From positions 310,001 through 374,000 of the forward strand of contig NADL03000688.1 of the NCBI GenBank assembly GCA_002205965.3: a stretch of 64,000 nucleotides of DNA, given 5' to 3'. This stretch comes from Kappaphycus alvarezii. Its lineage: Eukaryota > Rhodophyta > Florideophyceae > Gigartinales > Solieriaceae. Positions within the stretch are counted from its first letter, which is position 1. Each line of letters starts with the position of its first letter. Shown piece after piece: positions 31,641-43,201 of the stretch. Position numbers and translations under genes: made by a program. Under the pieces are notes generated by a model, which saw nothing but the letters and a program-made list of their open reading frames with translations, did no database searches and was not told the origin of the DNA.

Positions 31641-34600
31641 ACCCTCCAAGTTTCCATTCTGATGGCCAGGTCCGGGCTCTCGGCCGCCAAATTTGAAGAG
31701 ATTTGTCGTTTGCTTATTAGTTCAATTTTGGCCAGCTGTTCATCCTGGGGTTTCTGTATGCACTCAGTGTTGAGAAGTTAAGATAAAATGCTGCAAAAAT
31801 ATATTGTTAAAATCTAGTTCTAAAATTTGTTTTCAAATGAGGCTAATAGTGCGATAGACATTAGGTGGTTTGCTCCGTACAAAATGAGTTTGTTTGCTCT
31901 TGAAATGTGGGGCCATGTTGCTGAATTGGAAATTTTTTCACAAGTTAATAGAACAGAAAAAAATTTCTTACAAGCAGAGAAGATAATATATCTATTTCGC
32001 CATACTTTCGAGGAAAAGTTTTCCATAATATAGTACACAAACTGGTAAAAATCCATTCACAATAAAATCAACCATATCCCACTCAATGCTACACGTCAGC
32101 CCCAAATTCGGCTATCGCGACTTTCCATGTTTTGCTAGCTTTACATCCCGTTTTCTATTTCTAAACCTGCTAAAGTACCTGCGGTCGCTTCAATTGCAGA
32201 CTTAAAAGCTAACAAAATCCCGCTATTATTTGCTCACATCCCGCTATTATTTGCTCACAATTTTCTCTGCATTATCCACCATGACACCCCCTACAACCCA
32301 TCAAGCACTGCCAGGGTTATCATCGAAATTAAATTTGGGCCCAAAATGTTTTCAGCAACAAAATTAATATAGACATTTAATTTTTTTGCAGCTATTACTT
32401 CGTCATACTTTTCGTTGCCACAAGAGACAAGGCAATTTTTTGCTCCAGTGCTTGGATTTGTGGCTCTTACCGGCTTAATACGGTTGGAGACGAAGTGAAC
32501 TATGCAGGAGGGCATAAAAAAGTATAGGCGCCGTAAAATACTACACACAATTCTTTCTTCCTGAAAATTTTCACTTGATTGTAAATGGATGTAATCCTAC
32601 AGAGAGCCAAAAATATTTTTCCAGTGTGCTATTATGCGTTGAGTCCGTATATATGAACTTTTTGGACTCCTTCAAAATGGACGTAACGTGAAATTAATCG
32701 AAATATTGATTTTTGATGTTATCAACTGTCCACATATCCAGAAAGACTTGAAAATGCTTCAGAGTACAGCTAAAACGTTCCAAAAAATCTACAAAAACAA
32801 AACGATTCATGAGCTCAGAGCTCTGTCTATGGAGAACAAATTACTGGTTCCTCACTAAAGCCGTCAAGTCAACTTTGCAACTACAAGACACTGTACAGCT
32901 CAGGCAAGCTCCGTATCAGACCTTTAGTAATTTTAGAACTCTGGCTTTCGCAGAATCGTAAAGGCTCAGGTAATATACTCAGCCTCGCGGTACCAACTCC
33001 TTCAAGATGTACACTACAGTAAATTAATTACTGAATTCTATGGGGTAATACTAATATAATACAGTTTTCCTTGATAAACTAAACTATTACAGGTTCATGT
33101 GAGAGATACATATAGATCTTTTTAGATCCATTGATACGTCAAAACAGGGCCTCTTGATCCCAAGAAGTGATAGTACTGCATTGATTCCTTCAGTACTCAT
33201 CAGTATGATTGTAAACAGCTAAACTAGGTTTACATGTGCGTTTCGTGAATTTCGAATTATTGTCCCTCTAGTTTTAGAGTATCGACTTTAAATTCTCCAT
33301 ATCCTGTAGACATCAAGTTTGCCCCTATAGAATTCTACTTTAGCATTTTGTTTGTATTTCGCCTCAGAATTGATTAATACTGAGGGAAAAAAACTCGATG
33401 AATACCAAATGCATCTCTGTTACTGCCACTGCAACAAACATTCTATCTCCTAAACTACGAATTTTATGCGACATATTATTGGAATGGTCACCTTTCTCAA
33501 TTTCTAGACAGATAACAGTATTAAATTGTTTCACTTTATCTGTAAATACGCTATGAAACCTAAATTCTCCCTACATCAGATAATGGTTGTATTCCATAAA
33601 TACTTAAGAAAAACTTTAAAATTTACAAACATCGAATCATCTCATTAGTAAAGGGTTAGAAATACTTTTCCTGATGCATTCTAAACACTTTCAATATTAC
33701 CGAGGAAGTATATATTTATTTTCTTTCTTCCTGATGGAGTGAAATTTAGTCAAACCTCCGGTACACCTCCATTAATTTCCTTGGTAAAATTAAGCCGAAG
33801 TTTCGTCCTTTTCTTCTAGCAACTCAAGTCGCGTGATCATATTTTTATTCTTCGAATAGGATCGGTCTGATAGTACTTACCAGACATGAACCATTCTAAA
33901 TGGTAGCAACTACAAAATTTCGAGCTCAGGTGAATACTATTATACCCTGAAGTGAACTGAAATCTAGGATGTATCAGTGCTCTGATGATTCCAAAGTTTT
34001 CATTGAGGATAATTTTCAGGAACTACCAAACTTGACAAAACTAATAATTTTTTCATTAGACCTCTCCACCATATACCGGGGATACTGCGAAAGAGTCAAT
34101 ACAATTTCAGGACCGGGGATGGATACAGCAACAAGCATGATGTTTTAAAAAATATTACTCAAATACAAAATTACTGTACGTTTACAGCAATGAGCGCCGA
34201 ATACTCAAAGTTGAAAACAAAAATTCAAGAATACAGTACAAACGCAAAGAGACCGCCTTTTGAAAGAAGACGGGACCACTTCGAATAATATTCGATCTTT
34301 CAATATTTTAATGGTCTCCTAAATTATCGAAAGTCACTTGCGGGCCTAGTGAGCATACTGTACAGCGTGCTAGTACTAAATGCTCACAATACGCCCAGTT
34401 CAAAACATAATTCCTTCATTTCACAACCACAACTCCCTCTCTACAGTATGCCGCGAAGACTTCCCAATTCAGCATTGCGCTCTAACTCTGAAACACAAGC
34501 CCATTCTGACAGGAAATAATGTCCCATCTCAGCACACCAGGCTAACCAGGGGCTATTACTGTTAGCAGATGTGACAGCAGATAGGGAAACTGAATTATAA

Positions 34601-34705
34601 AATAACAGCAACACCCCTGCATATGAAAGCGATGAGTTAAGAGGATATCCGTGTCCCGTTTTTGATACATTCGACAAAACAGGCGGTGCGAGCGCTATTT
34701 GAAGC
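31641..34705. other. AT-rich stretch without recognised genes
   Basis: About 3 kb of AT-rich DNA dense in stops. A reverse-strand frame of 85 residues at 32548-32291 is not recognised. A 21-base perfect tandem duplication (ATCCCGCTATTATTTGCTCAC twice) lies at 32217-32258. TACTGTA-type sites occur near 34163, 34233 and 34360. Probably decayed transposons. Confidence 0.45.
32217..32258. repeat. 21-bp perfect tandem duplication
   Basis: Two adjacent identical copies of ATCCCGCTATTATTTGCTCAC, each 21 bases. Confidence 0.95.
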
Positions 34706-35618
34706 ATGAAAAACTTTAGCGCTGTTGAATTTGACCAGCTGTGGGTCTTATTTGGAGGTTTTATTCAGGAAACCTTTAATGTTGGTAAGGAAATGAAAAG
34801 CGAAGTTAACGGAAAACGGCGCTTTTTCATGATGCTGGCTACCCTAAAGAGTGGAGGGCAGTAGGAATGGATCGCTCGCCTGTTTGTAAAAAAACGACCA
34901 TCATTTGAGTCGTTTATGAACCGTTTTGTTTTGCTTGTTATTGATTTTATGCTGTTACAGCTATTATAGCCCGTTATTCAATGAAAAGAGTAGAAGCAGA
35001 CAACACTGCGATTAATAAATTTAGTTTTGCACGATACGCTACCAACGTTACTTTCCAGCAATCATTTCTGCCAAGCAAAGTAGTCCAAGAAGGGAAGAGG
35101 CATTTCAATGGGAAGCACAAACTGTTTGGATACCAGGTGTATGTATCAGTGCTACCCAATGTCATGGCTCTAGGTTGTTCCCTGTAATATCCTGGGTCAG
35201 ATTCGGACTTCAAGGTATTTCAAGGAAATATTGAGTTTCATAATCTTCAATTAAAAAAATGCAGACAAGATCAGGAGTCTCACGATGGGGTGAGTTAGCG
35301 GTTAAGCACCCTAGCATGTGAAATGTTCTGATGGATAAATGATATCAAGGAGCCGGTACGATTTGCAGGGCTTTCGTGCCTAGGAAGAAGCCATCGAACG
35401 AAAATTCATCGAGAGTTGACGACTCGCAAAATCGCAAGATTATAAGTGATCGAATAATTGTAGAAAAGTTTTTGGGTCGAAGAGGAGGTCTTTGGAACGT
35501 GATGGAAGATAAGTGGCGCTGGTATGAGAAGAAACATGATAAGTTCTTTTGAGCTTGTCTATCCTTGAAAAATTTACATATCCGTTGGCAACCCTCGCGT
35601 GTGGATGAGAACAGATGA
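34706..35618 (+). pseudogene. DDE transposase of an oomycete-like IS5/Harbinger type, inactive
   Basis: Starts MKNFSAVEFDQLWVLFGGFI at 34706. Later forward frames carry KFSFARYATNVTFQQS, GKHKLFGYQVYVSVLPN, YPGSDSDFKVF and, near 35440-35540, ISDRIIVEKFLGRRGGLWNVM with KWRW. The same series is found in Phytophthora-type DDE transposases, where the first motif reads ATDVTFQQ. Here the catalytic Asp is Asn, the second Asp (GSDSD) and the Glu (VEKFLGR) remain. Several frame changes also break it. No terminal repeats found. Confidence 0.68.
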
Positions 35619-38056
35619 TTTCACTGTATGCGCAATCGTATTCACGGGATTGGCTTACGTCAGATACTGAAGCGGCGCAGTCTTCAATACCGGTACAGAA
35701 AGTGGCGTAAGGCACGTATGGACGTACATTTAAGGGCCATTAAGGCCCGTGGAGGGCAATCTTGTGAGGACATTTAATATTTTCAGTGGTTATGATATTT
35801 TAAGTAAAAAGCTTTGTATTTTAGTCTTTTTATATCGCGTCCTACCATGAAATTAGATGTTCAAATATGCTTCCGTGCATTCATTTAAAATCTTAGTCGA
35901 TTCCTATAATTGGTAGTCTCTTTTAATTTTCCTTTGTCATTCGAAATTCATTTTGTATTCAATGCTAAAATTAATGTTTAGTTTGGAGACCTATTGAATT
36001 TTAGGACCCCTAAACCTAGTTTTGCACTCTTTCAAATGCTCACTTATGTGTTGAGTATGCTTACGCCCTTCATTTTTCGAAGTTCGAAAGAAAACTATTT
36101 TGACCTATAAAGTGTTGTGTAATGGTTTTCTGTTTGAATTATTTGGGCAGAATGATCAGGAATTCATTTCTCTCAAACTTTTTCCTTCCAAAAATGGAAT
36201 AATTATATCCTGCCACCATTTTCGTATTCAATGTACCGTCTTGTATTTAATTTCGTATATTTTGTTATCGTGGCTCATGTAGAGGGTCTTGAGATTTCCA
36301 GAGAGTTAATGAACATTTGAGTGGGAAAACCCTATCTCAGGAAGCCCATCTTGGACAAAACAATTTACTTGTTGCCTTATTTATGTGTTCATCAGCGTCA
36401 TTCTTAGCAGCAGGATAAGAGCAGACACGGCATTCAGTCTCTCAAGTCGGACCGCATTCTTCCAGACAGCACCACACTAGATTGCGCAATAACTACGCCG
36501 CCACACAACTTTCCAGACTTCTAGCCATTATCGCGCTCATGAAGCAGACTGCATCGTACGTGTTAGGTGAAAATTCAAAATTCCAAATATTTCAAGTTAC
36601 CCTTCGTCGTCCAAACACATATCAATTTCTTGACTGATTTCGAAGTCAACTCGCACCTATTTTCTCAACTTTGAGTTATATTCCTTTGTCTAGGTGAAGC
36701 CTGCCCCAAGTCGGACATTCCGGAATGTGATAAACTAGGAAGAATCAATCGCCTGTGCTTGCAAAACTCCTGAAGATGGGGATCATTTCAGTTTCTGATG
36801 ATTCATTTTTACTCTTTTTTCTATGATCCTTACATGGTGGAAATGGCAGAAAACACCAAGAAGTTAAATGTTGGTAATCCAATTCTTAATATGTTCTCTC
36901 AAAACATAAAAATATGCGAAAAAGTAGCCGTTGATAAAATGGGAAACTAACAGAAAACAAGTACAATATAAAAACATCTAGAAAGTACTACATGTGCAGT
37001 TGGTTTTCGAATCGAGAGGTGGGCTTTTTTGCAAGAAAAGCTCTCTTGCCTCTCTTTAGGCTGTATAGTGTGTTTTTTGTGGTTATTTTTGTTTGACAAA
37101 ACGGGGGGAAATGGTTGGGTGGTTTACATTTGAAATATATTTTCGCCTGATGGATTGATCTAAGGAAGAGTAACTCATCCACCACTACCACATCACCAGC
37201 ATGGTGAAGTATAGACCCTGTACAGAAAAATCCCTGGATACCCCTGTGCTCCTAATAACCTCACCCGCGCGCCTATTTGACGCCTGCCCATAGACGCCTT
37301 CGGGTTGAGTGTAATAGGGGCTGCTTATCACCGATTGGTGACGTGCGAGAGGGTTTCGGTAGACATGAAGGATTCACCGCAGACTTACTAGTCTTGGGTA
37401 CTGGAAGGAGTGAGGAGGACAACTGAAACGAAAGAGGGATGAGCCAGGAAAATTCCACCGAAAATACCCTACCGAATAGAGCACCCACGGCTTGAAAAGA
37501 CAGGCTCCTTCGCCTGCAATTAAGAACATTGCAAACAGATGCGACGGCGGCAGGCTGCACGGCGGACGGGCGACCTTGACGAAAACCATGCAGCGCCGTA
37601 TGACAAAACTGAATGTACTCAATTGCATATTTCGTGAGTCAATTTTGAAATGATCGCGCGCGCGCGTGATTCCGTAAAGATTCAGCGATTATTGCATTCT
37701 CCACTAATTATCTGATATATGCAGTTTGACCTTCCACTGTAATAGAAGAAATTACAGTGAACCTTTCATAAGCTTTCTAAGCAGTACTTTTTTTAGTTCA
37801 ATACTTTTGTGCATCGAAAATCGAATTGTATTGGCTATTTCGCTACTTTCTGGTTACATGCGGTGCTAGTCCAATGATTTTGAGTAAATAATTTGTTTTT
37901 GCATTATTTTCGTCTTTTAAGTGCACGGTAGTGTTATATTCTTGTAACTCATACTGCAAATGCTTGAACCATGGCTTTTGTGGAGTTTCTTAGGATATCT
38001 TGGACTGATTTTAATATCAGTCTATGACTTACTGTGTTGTTTTGACAACACAGTAG
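35619..38056. other. AT-rich stretch without recognised genes
   Basis: About 2.4 kb. It contains the hairpin repeat unit at 37255-37390 and a CG dinucleotide run at about 37653-37666. Short open frames on either strand lack any motif. Base composition resembles 31641-34705. Confidence 0.45.
37255..37390. repeat. Hairpin repeat unit shared with 21055 and 21290
   Basis: CACCCGCGCGCC, then GACGCCTGCCCATAGACGCCTTCGGG and TTCGGTAGACATGA, match the tandem unit inside the long repeat at 20663-21850. Confidence 0.65.
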
Positions 38057-38497
38057 TGTTGAAGAAATCAAATTGTGCGACTCTATCTCTTCTCTACGTT
38101 TTGATAGCTATTTCATGTCCTGCTTGTGATTTTTATTGTAAGTTATATCATTGTTAGATCAGTCATAGTCTTTCTGATACATGGGCTGATTTCGGTGTGA
38201 AATCAGAGTTTCAGTATTACTGCATCCTTACTGCATCCTCTGGATGCAGCATGGTACTCGAGGATGTGGATGACTTTCACTGAGGAGTTCTCTTCTGGGA
38301 GACCTTAACAAGTTTGTGGCCAGGACTGTCTCCCACCATATTCGTGGCAGTTTGAGCCTAAATATCGTAGTAGGGGTTAGGTAGGTTTTCTCGTACTACA
38401 ACTTTGTTCTAAGCTCTTGATGGGTATTTAATGATGGTCAGAGTAAACTCAAGGGCACAGTTTGGTAAGTCCCAAATTTAGCAAGCCAATATTCTCA
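38057..38497 (+). repeat. 5' LTR of copia-3
   Basis: Begins TGTTGAAGAAATC; pairs with 42761-43201. Resemblance to the other LTR continues weakly for another ten bases, so the right edge is uncertain. Confidence 0.88.
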
Positions 38498-38621
38498 CTT
38501 CGCAAAGGGTTATGGGTACGGCCACGTCTTTCTGTTTCCCCATTGTTATAATTTCATTCAGTTTGCTGTCGATCAACCTGCAGTTTAGTTTCTTTTATCG
38601 CTTTGAGTCTCAATTTTCTCC

Positions 38622-40761
38622 GTGATGGAGGAAGAAAAGAAAGTTTACAAGTTTCATGGCCGTCATGGAGAGGATTTCCAGTTTTGGTGCGCCAGAACTG
38701 AGGCTGCACTACAAGCGAAGTCAGTCCTTCGCACAGTACAAGTCGACATTCTCGGTCTAGAAGAGGAGCTGAGTGCAGAAGATCGCAAGGATATCGCGAC
38801 TGCTCGCGCAATCGTGATTCAGGCACTGGGGGACAGTCCGCTGAGACTGTGTCTGACAGTGAAGGGTAATCCGTACTACATGTGGAAACGGACACAGGAT
38901 AGGCATGCTGTGTGTAACACAGCGACAAAGGTGCAGCTACAGACGAAGCTTTCTGGAATGCGCTACAGCGGAGACTCAATGCAGGACTTTTTTGACTCTT
39001 TTGAGCAGATCTTTAGTCGTTTGAAAAGCATGGAGAGCAAAGTACCCGAAGATCTTCAAGTAGCTATGTTTCTGGCAGCGTTTAGGGACAAGAAATAGTC
39101 TCCATTTGGCCCCATCATTGCATCCCTGCAGACGAGGCCAGGATCACTGAACTGGGAAACAGTAACCCCCACTCTTATGCAGGATCATGAAGAGCAGCTC
39201 ATGTGAGGAGGAGCTAAGCAGCATGGCGGTGATAGCGGACATGCGTTGGCTGCAGGATTTCGGGGTCGGAGAAACGGCCGTTTCGGGAGGCAGTCAGGAG
39301 AGGGGTTAGAGACATGAAGGTGCTTCTCGTGCAATAAGATTGGACATCTCAAAGGGAACTGTCAGCGTCGAAAGGAAACCGGTAAGAAATTCAACCATGT
39401 TGATGAGGTGGATAGGAGGGATGGGGCCGGCGGTTTTGCCCATCCAGCGAGACTACTCGCAGCTCAAAGCACAGACAGAAACTTTGGGAGTGAAGCCCAT
39501 CACTGCGTGGGAATTGAGTGTAATGACGGGAGCCCCTCTCTTTCAGTTTTTGACCATGCTGAAGTTCTCACAGACTCAAGGATCACGTCAAAGAGGAAAG
39601 TGAATCCTGCACATTTCTGCTGGATTCAGGTGCATCCAATCACATGGTTGCAAATATGAGTTGGCTTGAGAAATTTCATAGCATCAGGGAGCGCAGCATC
39701 GTTCTTGGGAATTGAGGGACTCTACTCGCAACACACCAGAGTATAGTCAGAGCGTGACCATTCACTGGACAAAACAATGAGTACGAAAGGAATCTCGTTC
39801 TGCATGATGTTCTCTTCGTCCCGGGCTTGCATCAGAACCTACTGTCCTGTGCAGGACTTTGCGCAGATGGACACGAAATCAACGTCGGGAGGGACTCATG
39901 CACTGGAGTAAGGGAAAGTGTGATGCGATTTGTTGGTAAGGCCGTAGGGGGTGTTTATCATGTTAAACTGTATCCCTTAGCAAGAGAGGAAAATGCGTAT
40001 GCCGCTATACACTCGAGAGATGATACCTCAGCTATGAAGCTGTGGCATAATCTTCTAGGCCAGGATAACATCGAGTCAATCAGGAAATTGAAAGCTGGAG
40101 GTGTAGTGACAGGATTTGAGAAAACCGACACTACATCAGACGTTTGTTCAAGTTGCATGCGCGGGAAGCAGACAAGGCAGACCTTGCGGACTAACACGCA
40201 TAGTTCGCAGCAGAGGGGATCTATTATTGATTCTTATGTTTGTGGCCCAATGTCTGTAGAGTCCTTCTCCAAATCCAGGTACTTTGTAACATTTATCGAT
40301 GAGTTCTCTTAATTTTTTGTTGTGGTGCCAATTGCAAGAAAGAGCCAAGTGCTTGAAAGGTTTAAGCTTTCAATGCATGGCTTGCGAGGAAATTTGACTA
40401 CACCGTCAAGCGTTTGAAGTCTTATAACGGAGGGGAGTACATAGCTATGAAAGAGTTTCTTGCCGAGAATGGAATCGAGCACCACATGTCACCACCGTAT
40501 TCGCCGAATATGAATCGAATGACAGAAAAAACAAACAGATCTATCGTTGAGACAGCCAGATCCATGTTGGAGCACTCATCGCTACCTAGGGTGTTCTGGG
40601 CTGAGGCTGTTGCACACGCAAAAACTGCACGCAACCTGTTCCCAGGCTCTGTTGATAAGATTGTCTCATCTTACGAGGCAATTTCAGGGGAAAAGCCAGA
40701 CATAGGATTTATGAAAGTTTTTGGATGTATCGTTTGGTACCAAATACCGAAGAAGGAATGA
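38622..40761 (+). pseudogene. copia-3 gag, protease and integrase region
   Basis: The gag part (38622-39098) is of UBN2 type: YKFHGRHGEDFQFWCART, then LSGMRYSGDSMQDFF. The pre-integrase segment has a C-C pair (VCSSCMRGKQ), followed by the integrase core with FVTFIDEFS and NGIEHHMSPPYSPNMN. Fossil. Confidence 0.82.
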
Positions 40762-41239
40762 AGGAAGCTAGACCCTAAATCGGAACAGGGCGTTTGAGTC
40801 GCTTGCTACGGGAATAGTCAGTATAGGTTATGGATTCCGTCCCGCCGCACTGCAGTAATTGCAAGGGATGTTACAATCGTCGAGGATAAGTTCCTTGGAG
40901 TGGAATGAGGAGGAGACTCCCTTGGTAGTTGACTCCGACAATGAGAAGAAGATCCCGGTGGGTAAAAATCAAGGCGACGGTTATTTTTCACGAGAAAATT
41001 ATACTTACCCCGGAGTTGAGTGTGGCAGTGAAGGTGGTTTGCCAGAGGACCAGACAGGTAATGAGAATGTGGAAGATTTACTCACTCATCACCCTGTGAA
41101 GGTTGATGACAATGATAGCAGTCGCTACCCGAGAAGGGAACTCAGAAAGCCACAGTATTACACACCGTCAGCAGGGATGGCTGCAATATCAAAGGATCTG
41201 GGCTCACCCCCCTCAGACCCGGAGTCAACGTCAATTCAA

Positions 41240-42733
41240 GATGCGCTCAGTAGGAATGATGCCCAGATGTGGCAGGAGGCCATTGAATCAGAGCTTGACT
41301 CACTTATGAGTCATGGAACATGGGAAGTGGTGCGCTGTGAGAAGAGAGTACATGAACTGCCCACTAGATTTATATTTGTTCGCAAGAGGGATTCAGAGGG
41401 CAGAATTATCAGGTACAAAGCTCGGATTGTGTCAAAAGGGTATCTCCATGGGAATGTTCCGCACACGTTTCCCCTGTAATTGATTTCTCCACAGTGAGAA
41501 CTTGCCTTTCAGTAGCAGTGAAGAGGTAACTTGTCATAGAACAAATGGACGTCCGCACAGCCTTTCTCCATGGAGAGCTAGATGAAGAGCTATACATCAA
41601 GCCACCGGAGGGTCTAGGGCTTTGCAAGCTAAATGAAACTCTCAGGCTACGTCGGGGATTGTGCGGCCTCAAACAGGCTCCAAGACTCTGGTACGACAAG
41701 TCGTCTACAGTAATGCAGATCTTGGGGTTTACATAGACTAGCTCAGATGAATGTTTGTATCGTCGGGGTCTTTGTGGCTGCTTCTTTATGTCGACGACAT
41801 TGCTCTTATTGGAAAGAATGCTGAAGGAATTTCACAGGTCAAGAGGGATATAGGGGAACATGTTGACGTTAAGGATATTGGAAGACTCGGTATGTTTCTC
41901 TGTACAATGTTTAGAATTGGTCGGTCAGGAGCGTGGCTCTCACAGGCACATTATGTTTCCCAGGTCCTGCAGCGCTTCGGAATGTCAAATTGCAAGCCTG
42001 TCACAACTCCAACGAGTGAGGGCACTATGCGAGAAATTGTGTCACAGATGGGAATACTGTCAACACAAGACGGTATCAGGAGCTATTGGGATGCCTCTTG
42101 TTTCTATCAACAAGGACGAGGCCAGATATATCAGCTGCAATATCCATTTTGTCTAGGTATTCATCACCCCCTCTTCATGTACACTGGATTGCGCTGAAGA
42201 GGGTGCTGCGTTTTCTGCAGGGATTTATGAAGTTTGCTCTTGGGTTTGAGGTGGACGAAAGGCCCATCCTAAGTGCATATTGTGATTCCGACTGGACTGG
42301 AGATCATGGAGATCGGAAGTCTACTACTGGTAAATTGCTCCTCCTAGGTAGATCCCCTATCTCATTGCGAACATTGAAGCAAGGATCGGTGGCACTTTCA
42401 ACAACAGAGGCTGAGTTTTGTGCATTGAGCGAATGCACGAAGTCTATCATATGGATTAGGCAACTTCTCAAAGACATGGACTGTGCACAGAGTCATGGAA
42501 CAATTGTCCTAGAGGACAACAAAGGCGCTATGGTTTGGTCAAGTGAGGGAGTAAGACATGCAAAACATGTTGCGATCAGACACAATTTTGTCAAAGAAAA
42601 TGTCACTGCAGGGATCATTCGAGTCGAGTACAGCCCTTCAAGAGAGATGACGGCAGATATACTAACAAAGGCATTGCCGCGGGTGTTGTTCGAATTTCAT
42701 CGATCTAATCTCGGAGTTATCGAAGAGTTTTAG
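41240..42733 (+). pseudogene. copia-3 reverse transcriptase and RNase H region
   Basis: WQEAIESELDSLMSHGTWEV, MDVRTAFLHGELDEELYIKPPEG and LYVDDIALIG mark reverse transcriptase. YCDSDWTGDHGDRKSTTG, ALSTTEAEFCALSE and the ending ADILTKAL mark RNase H. Fossil. Confidence 0.88.
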
Positions 42734-42760
42734 AGAAAAGGAACGAGCCGCAAGAGGGAG

Positions 42761-43201
42761 TGTTGGAGAAATCAGATTGTGCGACTCTATCTCTTCTCTA
42801 CGTTTTCATAGTTATTTCATGTCCTGCTTGTGATCTTTATTGTAAGGTATATCATTGTTAGATCAGTCATAGTCTTTCTGATACATGGGCTGATTTCGGT
42901 GTGAAATCAGAGTTTCAGTATTACTGCATCCTTACTGCATCCTCTGGATGCAGCATGTTACTCGAGGATGTGGATGACTTTCACTGAGGAGTTCTCTTCT
43001 GGGAGACCTTAACAAGTTTGTGGCCAGGACTGTCTCCCACCATATTCGTGGCAGTTTGAGCCTAAATATCGTAGTAGGGGTTAGGTAGGTTTTCTCGTAC
43101 TACAACTTTGTTCTAAGCTCTTGATGGGTATTTAATGATGGTCAGAGTAAACTCAAGGGCACAGTTTGGTAAGTCCCAACTTCAGCAAACCAATATTCTC
43201 A
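42761..43201 (+). repeat. 3' LTR of copia-3
   Basis: Begins TGTTGGAGAAATC. Same length as the 5' LTR. Confidence 0.88.

Larger units (their letters stand above)
38057..43201 (+). mobile_element. Broken Ty1/copia element with both LTRs (copia-3)
   Basis: LTRs of 441 bases at 38057-38497 and 42761-43201 differ at roughly a dozen positions (about 97% identical), so the insertion is moderately young. A purine run (AAGAGGGAG) precedes the 3' LTR. Parts: gag (38622-39098), zinc knuckle (about 39330-39370), protease (about 39610-39700), integrase (about 39830-40760), reverse transcriptase (about 41240-42190) and RNase H (about 42280-42733). The lineage is classical plant/animal-type copia, unlike copia-1 and copia-2. 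Several breaks. No exact 5-base target duplication found. Confidence 0.93.
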
